A stretch of 64,000 bases of DNA from Cohnella nanjingensis (GCF_014212125.1 NZ_JACJVP010000041.1:17764-81763); one strand, 5' to 3'; counted from the stretch's first letter, positions 15,690-25,504 are shown. Program-made: numbers and translations. Notes: a model not told the origin generated them from the letters alone.

Positions 15690-16904
15690 ATGGAAATCAC
15701 GAATTCGAACAAGCCACGTTTTCCGTTCCCGCTCTTGTGTCTGACCCTCGGCGCCTTCGCGATCGGCATGACCGAGTTCGTCATCATGGGCCTGCTGCCG
15801 AATGTGGCGCATGACCTCCAGGTGACCATCCCCCAAGCTGGCATGCTGATTACGAGTTATGCCCTGGGCGTCGCGGCCGGCGCGCCCGTGCTGACCATCC
15901 TGACCCATCGACTGCCCCAGAAAAAGCTGCTCGTCCTGCTCGTGAGCATGTTCATCTTCGGCAACCTGGTGTCCGCGATCGCGCCGACCTATCCGCTGCT
16001 CATCGCCGCCCGCGTCCTGACGGCGCTCTCGCACGGCACGTTCCTCGGCGTCGGCACGATTATCGCCTCCCGCCTCGTCCCGCCCGAGAAGCGCGCGGGC
16101 GCCGTGTCCCTCGTTCTGGCCGGCTTGACGATCGCGAACATCGTCGGCGTCCCGTTCGGCACCTTCGTCGGCCAGCAGTTCGGCTGGCGCGCCTCGTTCG
16201 GCGCGATCACGCTGCTCGGGCTGGTCGCGCTCGTCGGGATCATCCGGTTCATTCCCGTCATCCGTCAAGACGGGCACGCCAGCTTGGCCAAAGAGATCCG
16301 CGGCGTGCTGAACCCCCAGGTGCTGCTGATCCTGCTCACCGGCGCGCTGGGCTGCGGCAGCTTGTTCGCGCTCTTCACGTATATCACGCCCATCCTGGAA
16401 TCGATCAGCGGCTTCGCGGAGCATAGCGTCGCCTGGATCCTGGTCCTGTTCGGCATCGGCGTCACGATCGGCAATATGCTGGGCGGCAAGCTGGCGGATT
16501 GGAAGCTCATGCCTTCCTTGATCGCGAACTTCGCCGCACTGGCGGTGATCCTCGCGCTCTTGACCCTGGCATTCCGCGAACCGGTCCTCGCGGTCGTTAC
16601 CGTCTTCGTCTGGGGCATCGCCGCCTTCGGCATCCTCCCCGGCATCCAGCTGCGCATCCTGAATCTGGCGCATGAGGCGCCGCTGCTGGCGTCGACCTCC
16701 AGCCATTCCGTCTTGAATCTCGGCAATGCCGGCGGCGCGTATCTCGGCGGCGTCGTCATCACCCATGCCGGTCTGTCCCAGGTGCCTCTACTGGCGTCCG
16801 GTCTGGCCGTCCTCGGATTGGTCGCCGCGCTGGGCAGCGTCGCGCTTGAACGCAAGGTAAGCGCGCGCGTAGCCGCCCGACGGGCGGCGGTCGGTTCATC
16901 ATAA
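15690..16904 (+). CDS. MFS efflux transporter, DHA1 family
   Basis: The 404-residue protein has twelve hydrophobic segments and opens with FAIGMTEFVIMGLLPNVA, as in AraJ/YdhP-like drug:H+ antiporters. The motif-A-like loop between helices 2 and 3 reads THRLPQKKLL, and WRASF between domains fits the family. It should export small molecules; substrate unknown. A loose AAGGAGAGAGG lies 10-20 bases before ATG. The next gene, an acetyltransferase, begins 40 bases downstream on the same strand and may be cotranscribed. Confidence 0.85.
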   Translation: MEITNSNKPRFPFPLLCLTLGAFAIGMTEFVIMGLLPNVAHDLQVTIPQAGMLITSYALGVAAGAPVLTILTHRLPQKKLLVLLVSMFIFGNLVSAIAPTYPLLIAARVLTALSHGTFLGVGTIIASRLVPPEKRAGAVSLVLAGLTIANIVGVPFGTFVGQQFGWRASFGAITLLGLVALVGIIRFIPVIRQDGHASLAKEIRGVLNPQVLLILLTGALGCGSLFALFTYITPILESISGFAEHSVAWILVLFGIGVTIGNMLGGKLADWKLMPSLIANFAALAVILALLTLAFREPVLAVVTVFVWGIAAFGILPGIQLRILNLAHEAPLLASTSSHSVLNLGNAGGAYLGGVVITHAGLSQVPLLASGLAVLGLVAALGSVALERKVSARVAARRAAVGSS

Positions 16905-16944
16905 GCAAAAGTCCCCTCTCCTACCGAAACGAGGTGTCACGAAC

Positions 16945-17766
16945 ATGTCCATCCCGCTTCAGCGGTTGAAGACCGCGTCCAAAGACAATCTGATCGCCTA
17001 TATGTCGGCGCTCGGCAGACACGTTCCCGGTTTCGAATGCACAAGGGACGGCCGGTTGATCCGCATCTCGGCCGACATGCCGTATCCGATGTTCAACCGA
17101 ATCCTCGAGACGCCGACGGATTTGACTGCGGCGGCGCTGACGAGTCTCATCCAGAGAGTACAAGCAAGATATGCCCGGCGGGGATCGCCGATGATGTGGA
17201 TCGACTGGGACGGGGAAGAGAACCCCGAGCTAGCCGAGAGACTCCTCGGCACCGGCTTCGCGCTGAGCGGCAGGATCCCCGGCATGGGGCTTGCGCTAGC
17301 GGAGTTCAAGGAAGAGATGCCCGCGATCCCCGGGCTGGCGATCTCCTCCTTGACGAAGGCGGAGGAATTCGAGGTATACAAGGCCGTATCCGCCCAAACG
17401 TTCGGCTTGCCGCTCCCTTTGAACGCGCTGCTCGTCGACGCCATCGCCGGCGAGGCGCTTCGGGGCGACGGCAGGACCGTCTCGTATCTCGCGGAGCTGG
17501 ACGGCGTTCCCGTCGCGATCGCTACGTCGTTCAACCAAGGCGAAGTCGCCGGCATTTATAATGTAGGAACGCTCCCGTCCGTACGCGGCAAAGGCATCGG
17601 GCGCGCCGTTACGGTACACGCGGTTCGGGAAGCCCGGGACGCCGGCGCATCCTTGGCCGTGCTTCAGGCCTCCAAGATGGGAGAGCCCGTCTACCGCAGG
17701 ATCGGCTTTCAGGACGGCCTCATGATCGGACTCTATCAATGGGAACCGCCTGCGGCCGCTTTCTGA
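16945..17766 (+). CDS. GNAT N-acetyltransferase
   Basis: The 273-residue protein has an unassigned N-terminal half and a GNAT domain in the C-terminal half, with the acetyl-CoA loop VRGKGIGRAVTVHA near residues 213-226 and the end motif PVYRRIGFQ near 250-258. It lies 40 bases behind an efflux gene and before a strong terminator, so the two may act together, for example acetylating and exporting a compound. That link is inference only. Confidence 0.8.
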   Translation: MSIPLQRLKTASKDNLIAYMSALGRHVPGFECTRDGRLIRISADMPYPMFNRILETPTDLTAAALTSLIQRVQARYARRGSPMMWIDWDGEENPELAERLLGTGFALSGRIPGMGLALAEFKEEMPAIPGLAISSLTKAEEFEVYKAVSAQTFGLPLPLNALLVDAIAGEALRGDGRTVSYLAELDGVPVAIATSFNQGEVAGIYNVGTLPSVRGKGIGRAVTVHAVREARDAGASLAVLQASKMGEPVYRRIGFQDGLMIGLYQWEPPAAAF

Positions 17767-17780
17767 GCGTTCGGAACGAC

Positions 17781-17816
17781 AAAGCCCGTGCCAGCTTCGC
17801 GCTGGCACGGGCTTTT
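17781..17816. terminator. Bidirectional Rho-independent terminator
   Basis: Perfect GC-rich hairpin (AAAGCCCGTGCCAGC pairing with GCTGGCACGGGCTTT) between convergent genes; it serves both the acetyltransferase and the DUF1700 gene. Confidence 0.93.
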
Positions 17817-17820
17817 GTGC

Positions 17821-18402
17821 TCACATCGGACGCATCTTCGACTGCATGGACTTGACCGGCAATACCGCTCTGTAGCGGTCGGATAGGGACGTCAGGTACT
17901 TGCGCAAGCCTCTCCAGCTGATATATGCGATCCCGCCGACGATGGCGCCGACCGGGATCGCGACAGCCATGCTCCACAGCGTCGGCACCTCCATGCCCGG
18001 CGCGATGGACATATTGATCCAAGTGACGCCGAACGTACGTATAACGCCGGCCAGGAAGATCAAGACGGAACAGAATCCGAAGCCATAGGCGAGGACCGCC
18101 AGCACCGGCACGACCATCACGCTCAGCAGGCCCGCCGTGCAGTAGAATCCCACGAGCGTCATCACGTCTTTGAACGAACGCATGGACACGCTCCCGATCA
18201 GGCGCTCGCTGCGATAAGCCCGAGCGAGCTTGCGCGGGTCGCCAAGCCTGGCAAGAATGACCCCTTCCGGTTCGCCGTTCGCCGCGCCTTCTACGATGTG
18301 GCTCTCGATCTCGCGCACGGCGTCGAGCCGCTCCGTTTCGGGCAGCTTCTCCAGGTAATGATACAACTTATCCAAATAGGCTTTTCCTTGAGGGGTAATC
18401 AT
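17821..18402 (-). CDS. DUF1700 family membrane protein
   Basis: The 193-residue protein starts with a cytoplasmic helical part (MITPQGKAYLDKLYHYLEKLP ending near residue 80, including ESHI and GDPRKLA as in DUF1700), followed by three to four membrane segments. The ATG overlaps the stop of the PadR gene (ATGA), which fixes the start. PadR-DUF1700 pairs are a common Firmicute arrangement; the role is unknown, perhaps envelope stress sensing. Confidence 0.8.
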   Translation of the reverse strand: MITPQGKAYLDKLYHYLEKLPETERLDAVREIESHIVEGAANGEPEGVILARLGDPRKLARAYRSERLIGSVSMRSFKDVMTLVGFYCTAGLLSVMVVPVLAVLAYGFGFCSVLIFLAGVIRTFGVTWINMSIAPGMEVPTLWSMAVAIPVGAIVGGIAYISWRGLRKYLTSLSDRYRAVLPVKSMQSKMRPM

Positions 18403-18743
18403 ATCGGTTCTCCTCCATACGTTTCGATTTGCCGGACAGCTCCGCCGATCTTGTGCCACTCCGCCGACATCATATCCATAAGGCTTATCCCGATACCGGT
18501 CAGCCGGTAATACTTCCGCGGCGGGCCGGATTCGGATTCCTGCCAATACGATTCGATGATCTGATCCTTGAGCAGCCTACGCAGCAGCGGGTAGAGCGTT
18601 CCCTCCGTAACGGCAAGCGGCTCCCACCTCGAGAGCAGCGTCACCAGCTCGTAGCCATACCTCGGTTCCTTCCCGATCAGTTGCAGGATGCAATACTCCA
18701 GCAAGCCGCGGCGAACCTGTGAGGTCCATTCGGACATATCCAT
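18399..18743 (-). CDS. PadR family transcription regulator
   Basis: The 114-residue protein has the PadR winged helix: RRGLLEYCILQLIGKEPRYG, ELVTLL, VTEGTLYPLLRRL and PPRKYYRLTGIG. The first ATG of MDMSEWT (18743) was chosen; GGGAG lies eleven bases upstream. The palindrome at 18764-18785 is its likely operator, so it should repress its own operon with the DUF1700 gene. Confidence 0.9.
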   Translation of the reverse strand: MDMSEWTSQVRRGLLEYCILQLIGKEPRYGYELVTLLSRWEPLAVTEGTLYPLLRRLLKDQIIESYWQESESGPPRKYYRLTGIGISLMDMMSAEWHKIGGAVRQIETYGGEPI

Positions 18744-18763
18744 CCTTGCGACCGCTCCCTTCG

Positions 18764-18785
18764 GTACTATGTTATCACGTAGTAC
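18764..18785. promoter_or_regulatory. Candidate PadR operator
   Basis: Inverted repeat GTACTA-N10-TAGTAC just upstream of the PadR gene, in the size range of known PadR sites. Confidence 0.55.
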
Positions 18786-18810
18786 TGTGCCGCACAAGGT
18801 ACCTTGCAAC

Positions 18811-18853
18811 AAAAAAACGCAACCGCTGTATTTGAGCTTGCGACTGCGTTTAT
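18811..18853 (-). terminator. Rho-independent terminator
   Basis: On the minus strand AACGCAGTCGC pairs with GCGGTTGCGTT (with small mismatches) and is followed by a T-run. It ends the EamA transporter transcript. Confidence 0.8.
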
Positions 18854-18865
18854 TCTCGACGGACG

Positions 18866-19759
18866 TTAGAGCGCCTTCGTCTGCAGCTTCCGATCCGTTC
18901 GCCGCTCTCTCCCCGAAGCCGGGCGCTTCACTAGAAAGATCCCAACGAGGATAAGGAACCCGCCTGCGTATACATACCATTGGACGACCTCCCGCAAGAG
19001 GAGCCAGCCGGACAGGACGCCGAAGAACGGCGCCAGGAATAGAAAAGCGCTGGTCTTGCCGGGATCCCCGGCGTTCAACAGGTAATACCAGGTCGTGAAT
19101 TGAACGATAGAGCCCAAAATCGCCAGGTAGAGCACGATGCCGACCGAAGCCCCGGTCAGAATCAGCCTCGGCGTCTCCAGGGTTACGCCCATCATGAGCA
19201 ACAGCAGACCGCCGAACAGCATCTGATAGGCCGTCAGCGCCCAGATGTTCAGCTTGGAGCCCCACTTGGCCACGAGGATCGTCGCGAATGCCCAAGCGAT
19301 CGCCGAACCCAGACCTAGCAGCGTCCCGCTCTTCAACTGCAGCTGGAACCCCAAGGTAGCCGCTACGCCTACGAAGCCGATCACGACGCCGAGCCATTGC
19401 GAAGCCCGGTACCGCGTCCGAAGCAGCCACGCGCCGAACAAGACGACGAGCAGCGGATTCGCGAATGTGAGGATCGAAGACTCCCCCGCCGTGATCGTCC
19501 GCAAGCTGAGGAAGATGCAGCCCATAACCGCCGCCGTCTGACATGCGCCGACCGCCGCGATCTTGGTCCAGCCTGTTGCCGAGCCCGGTAGCCCTCTCCT
19601 TCCTACCCACAGAGCCATCAATACGCCGGCGAGCGTGAAGCGAATCCCGGCCAACAGCAGCGGAGAGCCATAGTCCAGTCCCAACTTGCCCACCGCAAAG
19701 GAAGAGCCCATCATCGCGGTCGCCATAAGGACCAGCATGCCGTGTCGTATAGGATGCAT
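18866..19759 (-). CDS. EamA/DMT family transporter
   Basis: The 297-residue protein has ten hydrophobic segments arranged as two EamA repeats (about residues 5-140 and 150-283), with GSSFAVGKLG near the start typical of drug/metabolite exporters. The C-terminus is basic (GRERRTDRKLQTKAL). The start follows GAGGGGGAAA. Substrate unknown. It has its own terminator, so it is a single-gene unit. Confidence 0.87.
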   Translation of the reverse strand: MHPIRHGMLVLMATAMMGSSFAVGKLGLDYGSPLLLAGIRFTLAGVLMALWVGRRGLPGSATGWTKIAAVGACQTAAVMGCIFLSLRTITAGESSILTFANPLLVVLFGAWLLRTRYRASQWLGVVIGFVGVAATLGFQLQLKSGTLLGLGSAIAWAFATILVAKWGSKLNIWALTAYQMLFGGLLLLMMGVTLETPRLILTGASVGIVLYLAILGSIVQFTTWYYLLNAGDPGKTSAFLFLAPFFGVLSGWLLLREVVQWYVYAGGFLILVGIFLVKRPASGRERRTDRKLQTKAL

Positions 19760-19960
19760 TTCTCGTTTCCCCCTCTTGCTTGTTGGAACGAGCGTAACAT
19801 CTCAATCTTACAGCGTTCATCGAAATATGGATGTCATTCATGCGAGCGATTGGGGGACAGCGCGGAAAGGAAGCGGCAATGGCAATGCATGCGGAATTCG
19901 GCCGTGTCAGCAGGTTAAACGGTTTCGGCACCACTTGCAGCAATCGGGTAGAACAAGCAG

Positions 19961-19985
19961 AAAAAGGACGCTTTCGCGTCCTCTT
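19961..19985 (-). terminator. Rho-independent terminator
   Basis: AGGACGC-GAAA-GCGTCCT hairpin followed by TTTTTC on the minus strand, 27 bases after the DUF2277 gene. Confidence 0.85.
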
Positions 19986-20011
19986 CCGTTTGGGGAATAT
20001 CCGATCTCGGC

Positions 20012-20290
20012 TTAGTCTTCCGCGAGGCCGAAGCGCTTGGCATTTCTCAAGCGAGCGCGTTCGGCTTCGATCTCGCGGTTGCGAGGCTCGGCTTGGGTGA
20101 CCAGGGAATCCAGCAGGTTGCGCGCGACCGCCGCCACCTCGTCGACGGCGCGATGGAACGCCTCCGCGTTCGCCTTCGATGGCTCGTTGAATCCGGAAAG
20201 CTTCCGTACGAACTGCAGCGAAGCGGCGCGGACCTCGTCCTCGGTCGCCGGCGGTTCGAAGTTGAACAGCGTCTTAATATTTCGGCACAT
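20012..20290 (-). CDS. DUF2277 family protein
   Basis: The 92-residue protein begins MCRNIKTLFNFEPPATEDEV, the hallmark of DUF2277, and is almost purely helical. The ATG at 20290 follows AAAGGAG with ideal spacing; the longer frame upstream lacks support. Function unknown. Single-gene unit with its own terminator. Confidence 0.88.
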   Translation of the reverse strand: MCRNIKTLFNFEPPATEDEVRAASLQFVRKLSGFNEPSKANAEAFHRAVDEVAAVARNLLDSLVTQAEPRNREIEAERARLRNAKRFGLAED

Positions 20291-20545
20291 GGCGGTCTCC
20301 TTTGGCAGTATGTCGTTACGTTCATCATACTGCACGCCGCCGCGCCTCGCCAGTCATGCGCGGACACGCCCAAAAATCGAATAAGTATTGAAGGCGATCT
20401 CGCCCCGAATCGCCCAACGATTACCGGAAGCGGCTGGCTGCTTCGGATGGGAGCGGCGGCAAGGTTTCAAGCGGGGGCGAATTTCTGGTATGATAGAGCG
20501 TATCTACCGGAACGTCTGATCCCATCGCAAAAGGAGGCCTCTTGC

Positions 20546-23500
20546 ATGAGCGCCCTGATCACCCGCCGGACCGTCAAGCTGCTCTGCGGACGGATCGCCT
20601 TCGAGAGCGGGGAAGCGTACGTCCGGGCGGGCAAGGTGATCTTCACCCGCTACGATGCGGCCGCGCGTCTGTACGAAGCCGAAGTGCAAGGCAGCGGCAA
20701 AGGCCGCTACGAAGTGACCGTTCGGCTCTCGTCCGCAGGGGACGTGGACGCGCGGTGCGCCTGCCCCTCCCTGGCCTCCTACGACAAATACTGCAATCAT
20801 ATCGCAGCCGTGCTGCTCCAAGTGTCGCGCGACCAACAAGCCGCCGGCGCGAAGGCGTCCGCGGCGCGGCTCGCTGCGCGATCTGCCGCCGCGCCGGAAG
20901 ACTCGGCCGATCCCGACGGCCCCGGCGAGTCGAGGCTGGCCGACGGCGTGCTCAGCCTTTTCGAGGACAAGCCGGCGCTTCCGAGCGGCCCCCGCTTGCT
21001 GTTCGACGCGCGGACGCCGCTGATCGTCGAGATCGAATGCAGGGCCTTTCGCTATGCCGACGGCAAGGCGCTGTTCGCCATCGAGCTGAAGCTCGGACCG
21101 AAGCGGACGTTCGCCGTCCCGCGCATCCGCGACTTCTTGGCGCGCGTCGACCGGGGGACGTCCTATCCGTTCACGAAGCTGTTCGCCTACGATCCGGAGC
21201 AGCACAGATTCGGTCCCGAAGACGACGCGGTCATTCGCCGGCTGATCCGAATCAGCCGCGACGAGGCGCTGTACCGCGAGACCGCGAGCCTCTACCCGGC
21301 CGGCGGTCCGAGCGGCGACCGCTTGCTGCCCGTGCCGCCCGCCGCCTGGCCGGAGCTGCTCGCCCTGCTGGAGCGCGCGCCCGGCGCGCGGATCGTCCAG
21401 GGCGACCGCGTCTACGAGCGGGTCGCATCGTCGAACGAGCGGATGCCGCTGCGGTTTGCTTTCGGCCGGGACGACAGCCAGCGGGAGCCGCATATGCCCG
21501 GCCGCGAGGGGCACGAAGCCGGTGACGGCGGCTACCTGCTGCAGGCCGAAGGGCTGGACGAGGTCGTCGTCATGGAAGGCTACGAGACCGTGCTCGCCGG
21601 CGGCATGCTGTACAAGCCGGGCGCAGCCTCGTGCGGACGCCTCGCGGAGCTGAAGCGCATGCTGGACGACGCGCGCGGAGCGCCGGTCCGGATTCCCGCC
21701 TCGCGGATGGAAGCCTTCATGGCGCGCGTCGTCCCGGGCTTGATGAAGCTGGGCAGCGTTCATATCGCCGATACGGTGTCCGATCGTCTGGTGCAAGCGC
21801 CGTTGAAGGCGAGTCTGTATCTGGACCGGGTTCGGGACCGGCTGCTCGCCGGCCTCGAATTCCAATACGGAGACATCGTCCTGAATCCGCTCGAAGGGCC
21901 CGACCCGGACCGCGGCGATCGGCGCATCCTGGTGCGGGACGGCGAGCGCGAGCGGCGCATCCTCCAGCTCATGGAGGAGAGCGCCTTCGCGAAGACCGAA
22001 GCCGGCTACGTCATGGGCGGCGACGAGGACGGCGAGTTCGAGTTCCTCTATCAAGTCGTGCCGCAGCTGGAGAAGCTCCTGACCGTCTACGCGACGTCGG
22101 CCGTGAAGCCTCGGCTGTTCGTCGGGTCCGCGCCCGCGAAGGTGAAGGTGGACGTGGATGAGCGGACCGACTGGATGGAATTCAAGTTCAATCTGTCCGG
22201 CATCCCGGAAGCGGAGATCCGCTCGCTGCTGAAGTCGCTAGAGGAGAAGCGCCGTTATCACCGTCTCCAGAACGGCGCGTTCGTCCCGCTGGAGCGCGCG
22301 GACTTCGCCGAGATCGGTCGCCTGCTGGACGGCATGGGCGTCCGAAGCTCGGATCTGAAGGGGACGACGCTCCGTCTGCCCGCCGTCCGCGGCCTGATCT
22401 TGATGAACGCGGACGAATCCGGATCGTCCGTGAAGCTGGGCCGTTCGCTGCGCCTGCTGCTCGCGAACATGCGCCACCCGGATCAGCTCGACTTCCCCGT
22501 CCCCGAACGGTTGGCTTCGGTGCTGCGGGATTACCAGGCATACGGTTACCAATGGCTGAAGACGCTCGCGCATTACCGCTTCGGCGGCATCCTCGCCGAC
22601 GACATGGGACTGGGCAAGACGGTGCAGAGCATCGCCTTCCTCCTCTCCGCGCTGCCCGAGCTTCGCGAGCGCGGGCAGCCCGCGCTCGTCGTCTGCCCGG
22701 CATCGCTCATGTACAACTGGCGGAGCGAGCTGGCCAAGTTCGCCCCGGAGCTGCGCGCCGTCATCGCGGACGGGAGCCGCGCGGAGCGCGAGGCGACGCT
22801 GCGGGACATCTCCCGCACGGACGTCGTGATCACCTCGTATCCGCTGCTCCGCCGCGACATCGTCCGCTATGCGGCGCAGCCGTTCCATACGCTCGTGCTC
22901 GACGAGGCGCAGGCGTTCAAGAACCAGGCGACCCAGACGGCGCAAGCCGTCAAACGGATTCAGGCGACGCACCGCTTCGCGCTTACCGGCACGCCGGTGG
23001 AGAATGCGCTGGAGGAGCTGCATTCGATCTTCGGCGCCGTGTTCCCGGAGCTGCTGCCAAGCCGTCGCGCGTTCGGCGAGATGTCCCGGGAGGCCGTGGC
23101 CGAGCGGATTCGCCCGTTCGTCCTCCGCCGGGTCAAGACGGACGTGCTCCGGGAGCTGCCGGACAAGATCGAGACGCTCCAGTCCTCCGACCTGCTGCCC
23201 GAGCAGAAGAAGCTCTACGCCGCCTATCTCGCCAAGCTGAAGGCGGAAGCGCTCAAGCATCTGGACAAGGAGACGTTCCACAAGAACCGGATCCGCATCC
23301 TCGCCGGCCTGACGCGCCTGCGCCAGCTGTGCTGCCATCCCGCCCTCTTCGTCGAAGACTATGCGGGCGGGTCGGCCAAGTTCGAGCAGCTGTTGGAGAT
23401 TCTCGAGGAATGCCGGAGCGCGGGCAAGCGCGCGCTCGTCTTCTCGCAGTTCACCGAGATGCTCGGCCTCATCCGCCGGGAGCTCGGCGCGCGCGGGTTC

Positions 23501-23887
23501 ACGCACTTCTACCTGGACGGGCAGACGCCCGCCGCCGAGCGGCTGGAACTGTGCGACCGGTTCAACGGCGGCGAGCGGGACTTGTTCCTCGCTTCGCTCA
23601 AGGCCGGCGGCACGGGTCTGAACCTGACCGGCGCGGACACGGTCATCCTCTACGACCTCTGGTGGAACCCCGCCGTCGAACAGCAGGCCGCGGACCGCGT
23701 GCACCGGATCGGACAGATGAACGTCGTTCAGATCATCAGGCTCGTCGCGCAGGGCACGGTCGAGGACAAGATGTACGAGCTCCAGCAGCGCAAAAAGCAT
23801 CTGATCGACGAAGTGATCCAGCCCGGTCAGGAGGCGCTGTCCGCCTTGACCGAGCAGGAGATCCGCGAGTTGCTGTCGATCGGGTGA
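20546..23887 (+). CDS. SWIM zinc finger + SNF2 family DNA helicase/ATPase
   Basis: The 1113-residue protein has an N-terminal SWIM finger (C71, C73, C83, H85), a long middle region, and a SNF2 motor: Walker A DDMGLGKT near 683-690, DEAQ box near 784, GTPVENALEELHS, and motif VI WWNPAVEQQAADRVHRIGQ near 1038-1056. Such proteins move on double-stranded DNA with ATP; bacterial members are linked to transcription recycling or repair, but the role here is not shown. ATG at 20546 follows AAAAGGAGG; the frame is open further upstream but only as an antisense shadow of the DUF2277 gene. Confidence 0.92.
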   Translation: MSALITRRTVKLLCGRIAFESGEAYVRAGKVIFTRYDAAARLYEAEVQGSGKGRYEVTVRLSSAGDVDARCACPSLASYDKYCNHIAAVLLQVSRDQQAAGAKASAARLAARSAAAPEDSADPDGPGESRLADGVLSLFEDKPALPSGPRLLFDARTPLIVEIECRAFRYADGKALFAIELKLGPKRTFAVPRIRDFLARVDRGTSYPFTKLFAYDPEQHRFGPEDDAVIRRLIRISRDEALYRETASLYPAGGPSGDRLLPVPPAAWPELLALLERAPGARIVQGDRVYERVASSNERMPLRFAFGRDDSQREPHMPGREGHEAGDGGYLLQAEGLDEVVVMEGYETVLAGGMLYKPGAASCGRLAELKRMLDDARGAPVRIPASRMEAFMARVVPGLMKLGSVHIADTVSDRLVQAPLKASLYLDRVRDRLLAGLEFQYGDIVLNPLEGPDPDRGDRRILVRDGERERRILQLMEESAFAKTEAGYVMGGDEDGEFEFLYQVVPQLEKLLTVYATSAVKPRLFVGSAPAKVKVDVDERTDWMEFKFNLSGIPEAEIRSLLKSLEEKRRYHRLQNGAFVPLERADFAEIGRLLDGMGVRSSDLKGTTLRLPAVRGLILMNADESGSSVKLGRSLRLLLANMRHPDQLDFPVPERLASVLRDYQAYGYQWLKTLAHYRFGGILADDMGLGKTVQSIAFLLSALPELRERGQPALVVCPASLMYNWRSELAKFAPELRAVIADGSRAEREATLRDISRTDVVITSYPLLRRDIVRYAAQPFHTLVLDEAQAFKNQATQTAQAVKRIQATHRFALTGTPVENALEELHSIFGAVFPELLPSRRAFGEMSREAVAERIRPFVLRRVKTDVLRELPDKIETLQSSDLLPEQKKLYAAYLAKLKAEALKHLDKETFHKNRIRILAGLTRLRQLCCHPALFVEDYAGGSAKFEQLLEILEECRSAGKRALVFSQFTEMLGLIRRELGARGFTHFYLDGQTPAAERLELCDRFNGGERDLFLASLKAGGTGLNLTGADTVILYDLWWNPAVEQQAADRVHRIGQMNVVQIIRLVAQGTVEDKMYELQQRKKHLIDEVIQPGQEALSALTEQEIRELLSIG

Positions 23888-23931
23888 ATGAAGCGCCGCT
23901 TTTGAAGCTGAATAAATCGGGCGATCGCAAG

Positions 23932-25497
23932 CTACCGCCTGGACGCCGACAAATCCTTAAAAGAGGGCATTTCCCATTCCTGATGGGCGTCTCGCCAGGC
24001 GTCAAGCTGCCTTTGCACTTCGGACCGCACCTCGTCGATGCCCGCCTGCCGAAGCTCCTGATTAAACTTCGGCAGCACCGAATCTACGTTCACGCTGCCC
24101 GTCATCAGGCTGGGGAAGTATTTCTCCCAGACCATCTGGATGTTCTGCATCTGGATGGGCATCCGGGACAAGTCCGGGGTAAAACCCAGCGTGCTCGATT
24201 CGACCGCTTCCTTGTTGCTGACGCGGAACTGATTCCATTTGTCCAAGGGATCCGGGAATTCTCCGCCCATGGTCTTCAAGATGAACCAATTGCCCTGGGT
24301 GTACTGCACGCCTCCGTAGTTTGGCTGCGCGTCCGGGATCGGATTGCCTTTATTGTCCTTGGGCGGATTGGGCACCACCTGGCCGTAACGATCCAAGGTG
24401 TAATGCACGCCCTCGATTCCGAAATTGAACAGATTGCGCACCTCGGGATCCGTGTTCAGCAGATTGAGAAACTTGACGGACTCGACGGGATGCTTCGTAT
24501 CCGCGCTGATGGCCATAACCCCTCCTCGAGTGGATTCCGTCGTGATCAACGCGGGGGTTACAGGGTAAGCCGCAAGCTTGTAACCGCGATCCTTGCTCCA
24601 ACTATTTTCCGCCAGCGGGCCGCCCCCCGCGGCTTTCCAGAATACCGGCGCGCCCCGCTTCAGTCCCTGACTTTCCCGCATGGCCGCGTCCTCATTGATA
24701 TAGCCCTCCACATAGTAATGCCGAAGAAGGTCTAGCACTTTCCGGGCTTCTTCGGTTTCGAAAATATTCACGACCGGGGAATGGGGATCCGGGACTCGCA
24801 CCATTAGCGGAAGCTTCTTCTCCAACACGTATTCGTAGCCGTCCAAGGCGAAGAAGTTCTGAGATTCCTTGTCGAGTTCCATCGGCTGATAAGCGGGTTC
24901 CTTCTGCTTGATCATCCGTAACAGCGGTTCAAGCGATGCCAACGTCGTGTACTTCGAGATGTCAATATGGTACTTCTTGACTAGCGTATCCGGGTACATC
25001 CACTGGTCGCGCACGGCTAATTCTTTATTGGTCGGCACGCCGTAGATGCCGCCGTCATCCATCCGCACGCCTTGCCAGAAAATAGGGTCGATTGCGTCAT
25101 ACATATCCTTCCCCACGTTCGATAGATAGTCGTTCAGCCTCAGCCACGCGCCTCGCTGCGCGTAGGTAGCGTACTCCGGCGCAAAAGCGATGTCAAAGGG
25201 AGTTCCCGCCGACACGAGGGTGTTCAGACGGTCTCCGTACTCCTGCCAGCCCACTTTGATATAAGTGACGGTAACGCCGATTTTCTTGGCCAGGATCTCG
25301 TTGATCTTGTCGTTGACCATCTGAAGGTCCTTGTCTCGATCCCCGATCGTGTAATAGATCAAATTCACCGTATCGCCGGCCAATGCGGCATTCTCGCCAT
25401 TGCCGGATGTGGCAAAACAGCCGGATAAAGGCAGCGTCAGCATCATGACGAGCACGAAGGATGCAACGAGGCGACTCCAATTCCGTTGTTGTCGCAT
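23932..25497 (-). CDS. Solute-binding lipoprotein (LplA-like, DUF3502 tail)
   Basis: The 521-residue protein has a lipoprotein signal ending LSGC (Cys27) and an extracellular binding domain of the large Paenibacillus LplA type; the C-terminal part (for example QNIQMVWEKYFPSLMTG) matches the DUF3502 region. It is encoded just behind the YesN-type regulator and is a second binding protein for this cluster. It may feed the LplB/YtcP-like permeases or act as a ligand sensor for the histidine kinase. Ligand unknown, probably an oligosaccharide. Confidence 0.85.
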   Translation of the reverse strand: MRQQRNWSRLVASFVLVMMLTLPLSGCFATSGNGENAALAGDTVNLIYYTIGDRDKDLQMVNDKINEILAKKIGVTVTYIKVGWQEYGDRLNTLVSAGTPFDIAFAPEYATYAQRGAWLRLNDYLSNVGKDMYDAIDPIFWQGVRMDDGGIYGVPTNKELAVRDQWMYPDTLVKKYHIDISKYTTLASLEPLLRMIKQKEPAYQPMELDKESQNFFALDGYEYVLEKKLPLMVRVPDPHSPVVNIFETEEARKVLDLLRHYYVEGYINEDAAMRESQGLKRGAPVFWKAAGGGPLAENSWSKDRGYKLAAYPVTPALITTESTRGGVMAISADTKHPVESVKFLNLLNTDPEVRNLFNFGIEGVHYTLDRYGQVVPNPPKDNKGNPIPDAQPNYGGVQYTQGNWFILKTMGGEFPDPLDKWNQFRVSNKEAVESSTLGFTPDLSRMPIQMQNIQMVWEKYFPSLMTGSVNVDSVLPKFNQELRQAGIDEVRSEVQRQLDAWRDAHQEWEMPSFKDLSASRR

Positions 25498-25504
25498 GGC
25501 GTCA

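Noticed and set aside
15416..15744. Short frames through the 17-bp array
   Set aside because: A repeat of 17 bases changes frame each unit, so open frames are chance.
20093..20545. Extended N-terminus of the SNF2-like protein
   Set aside because: The extension is antisense to DUF2277 and its promoter; AAAAGGAGG sits before ATG 20546.
22552..24735. Long + frame through the helicase and beyond
   Set aside because: Out of frame with the helicase motifs and antisense to the lipoprotein gene afterwards.
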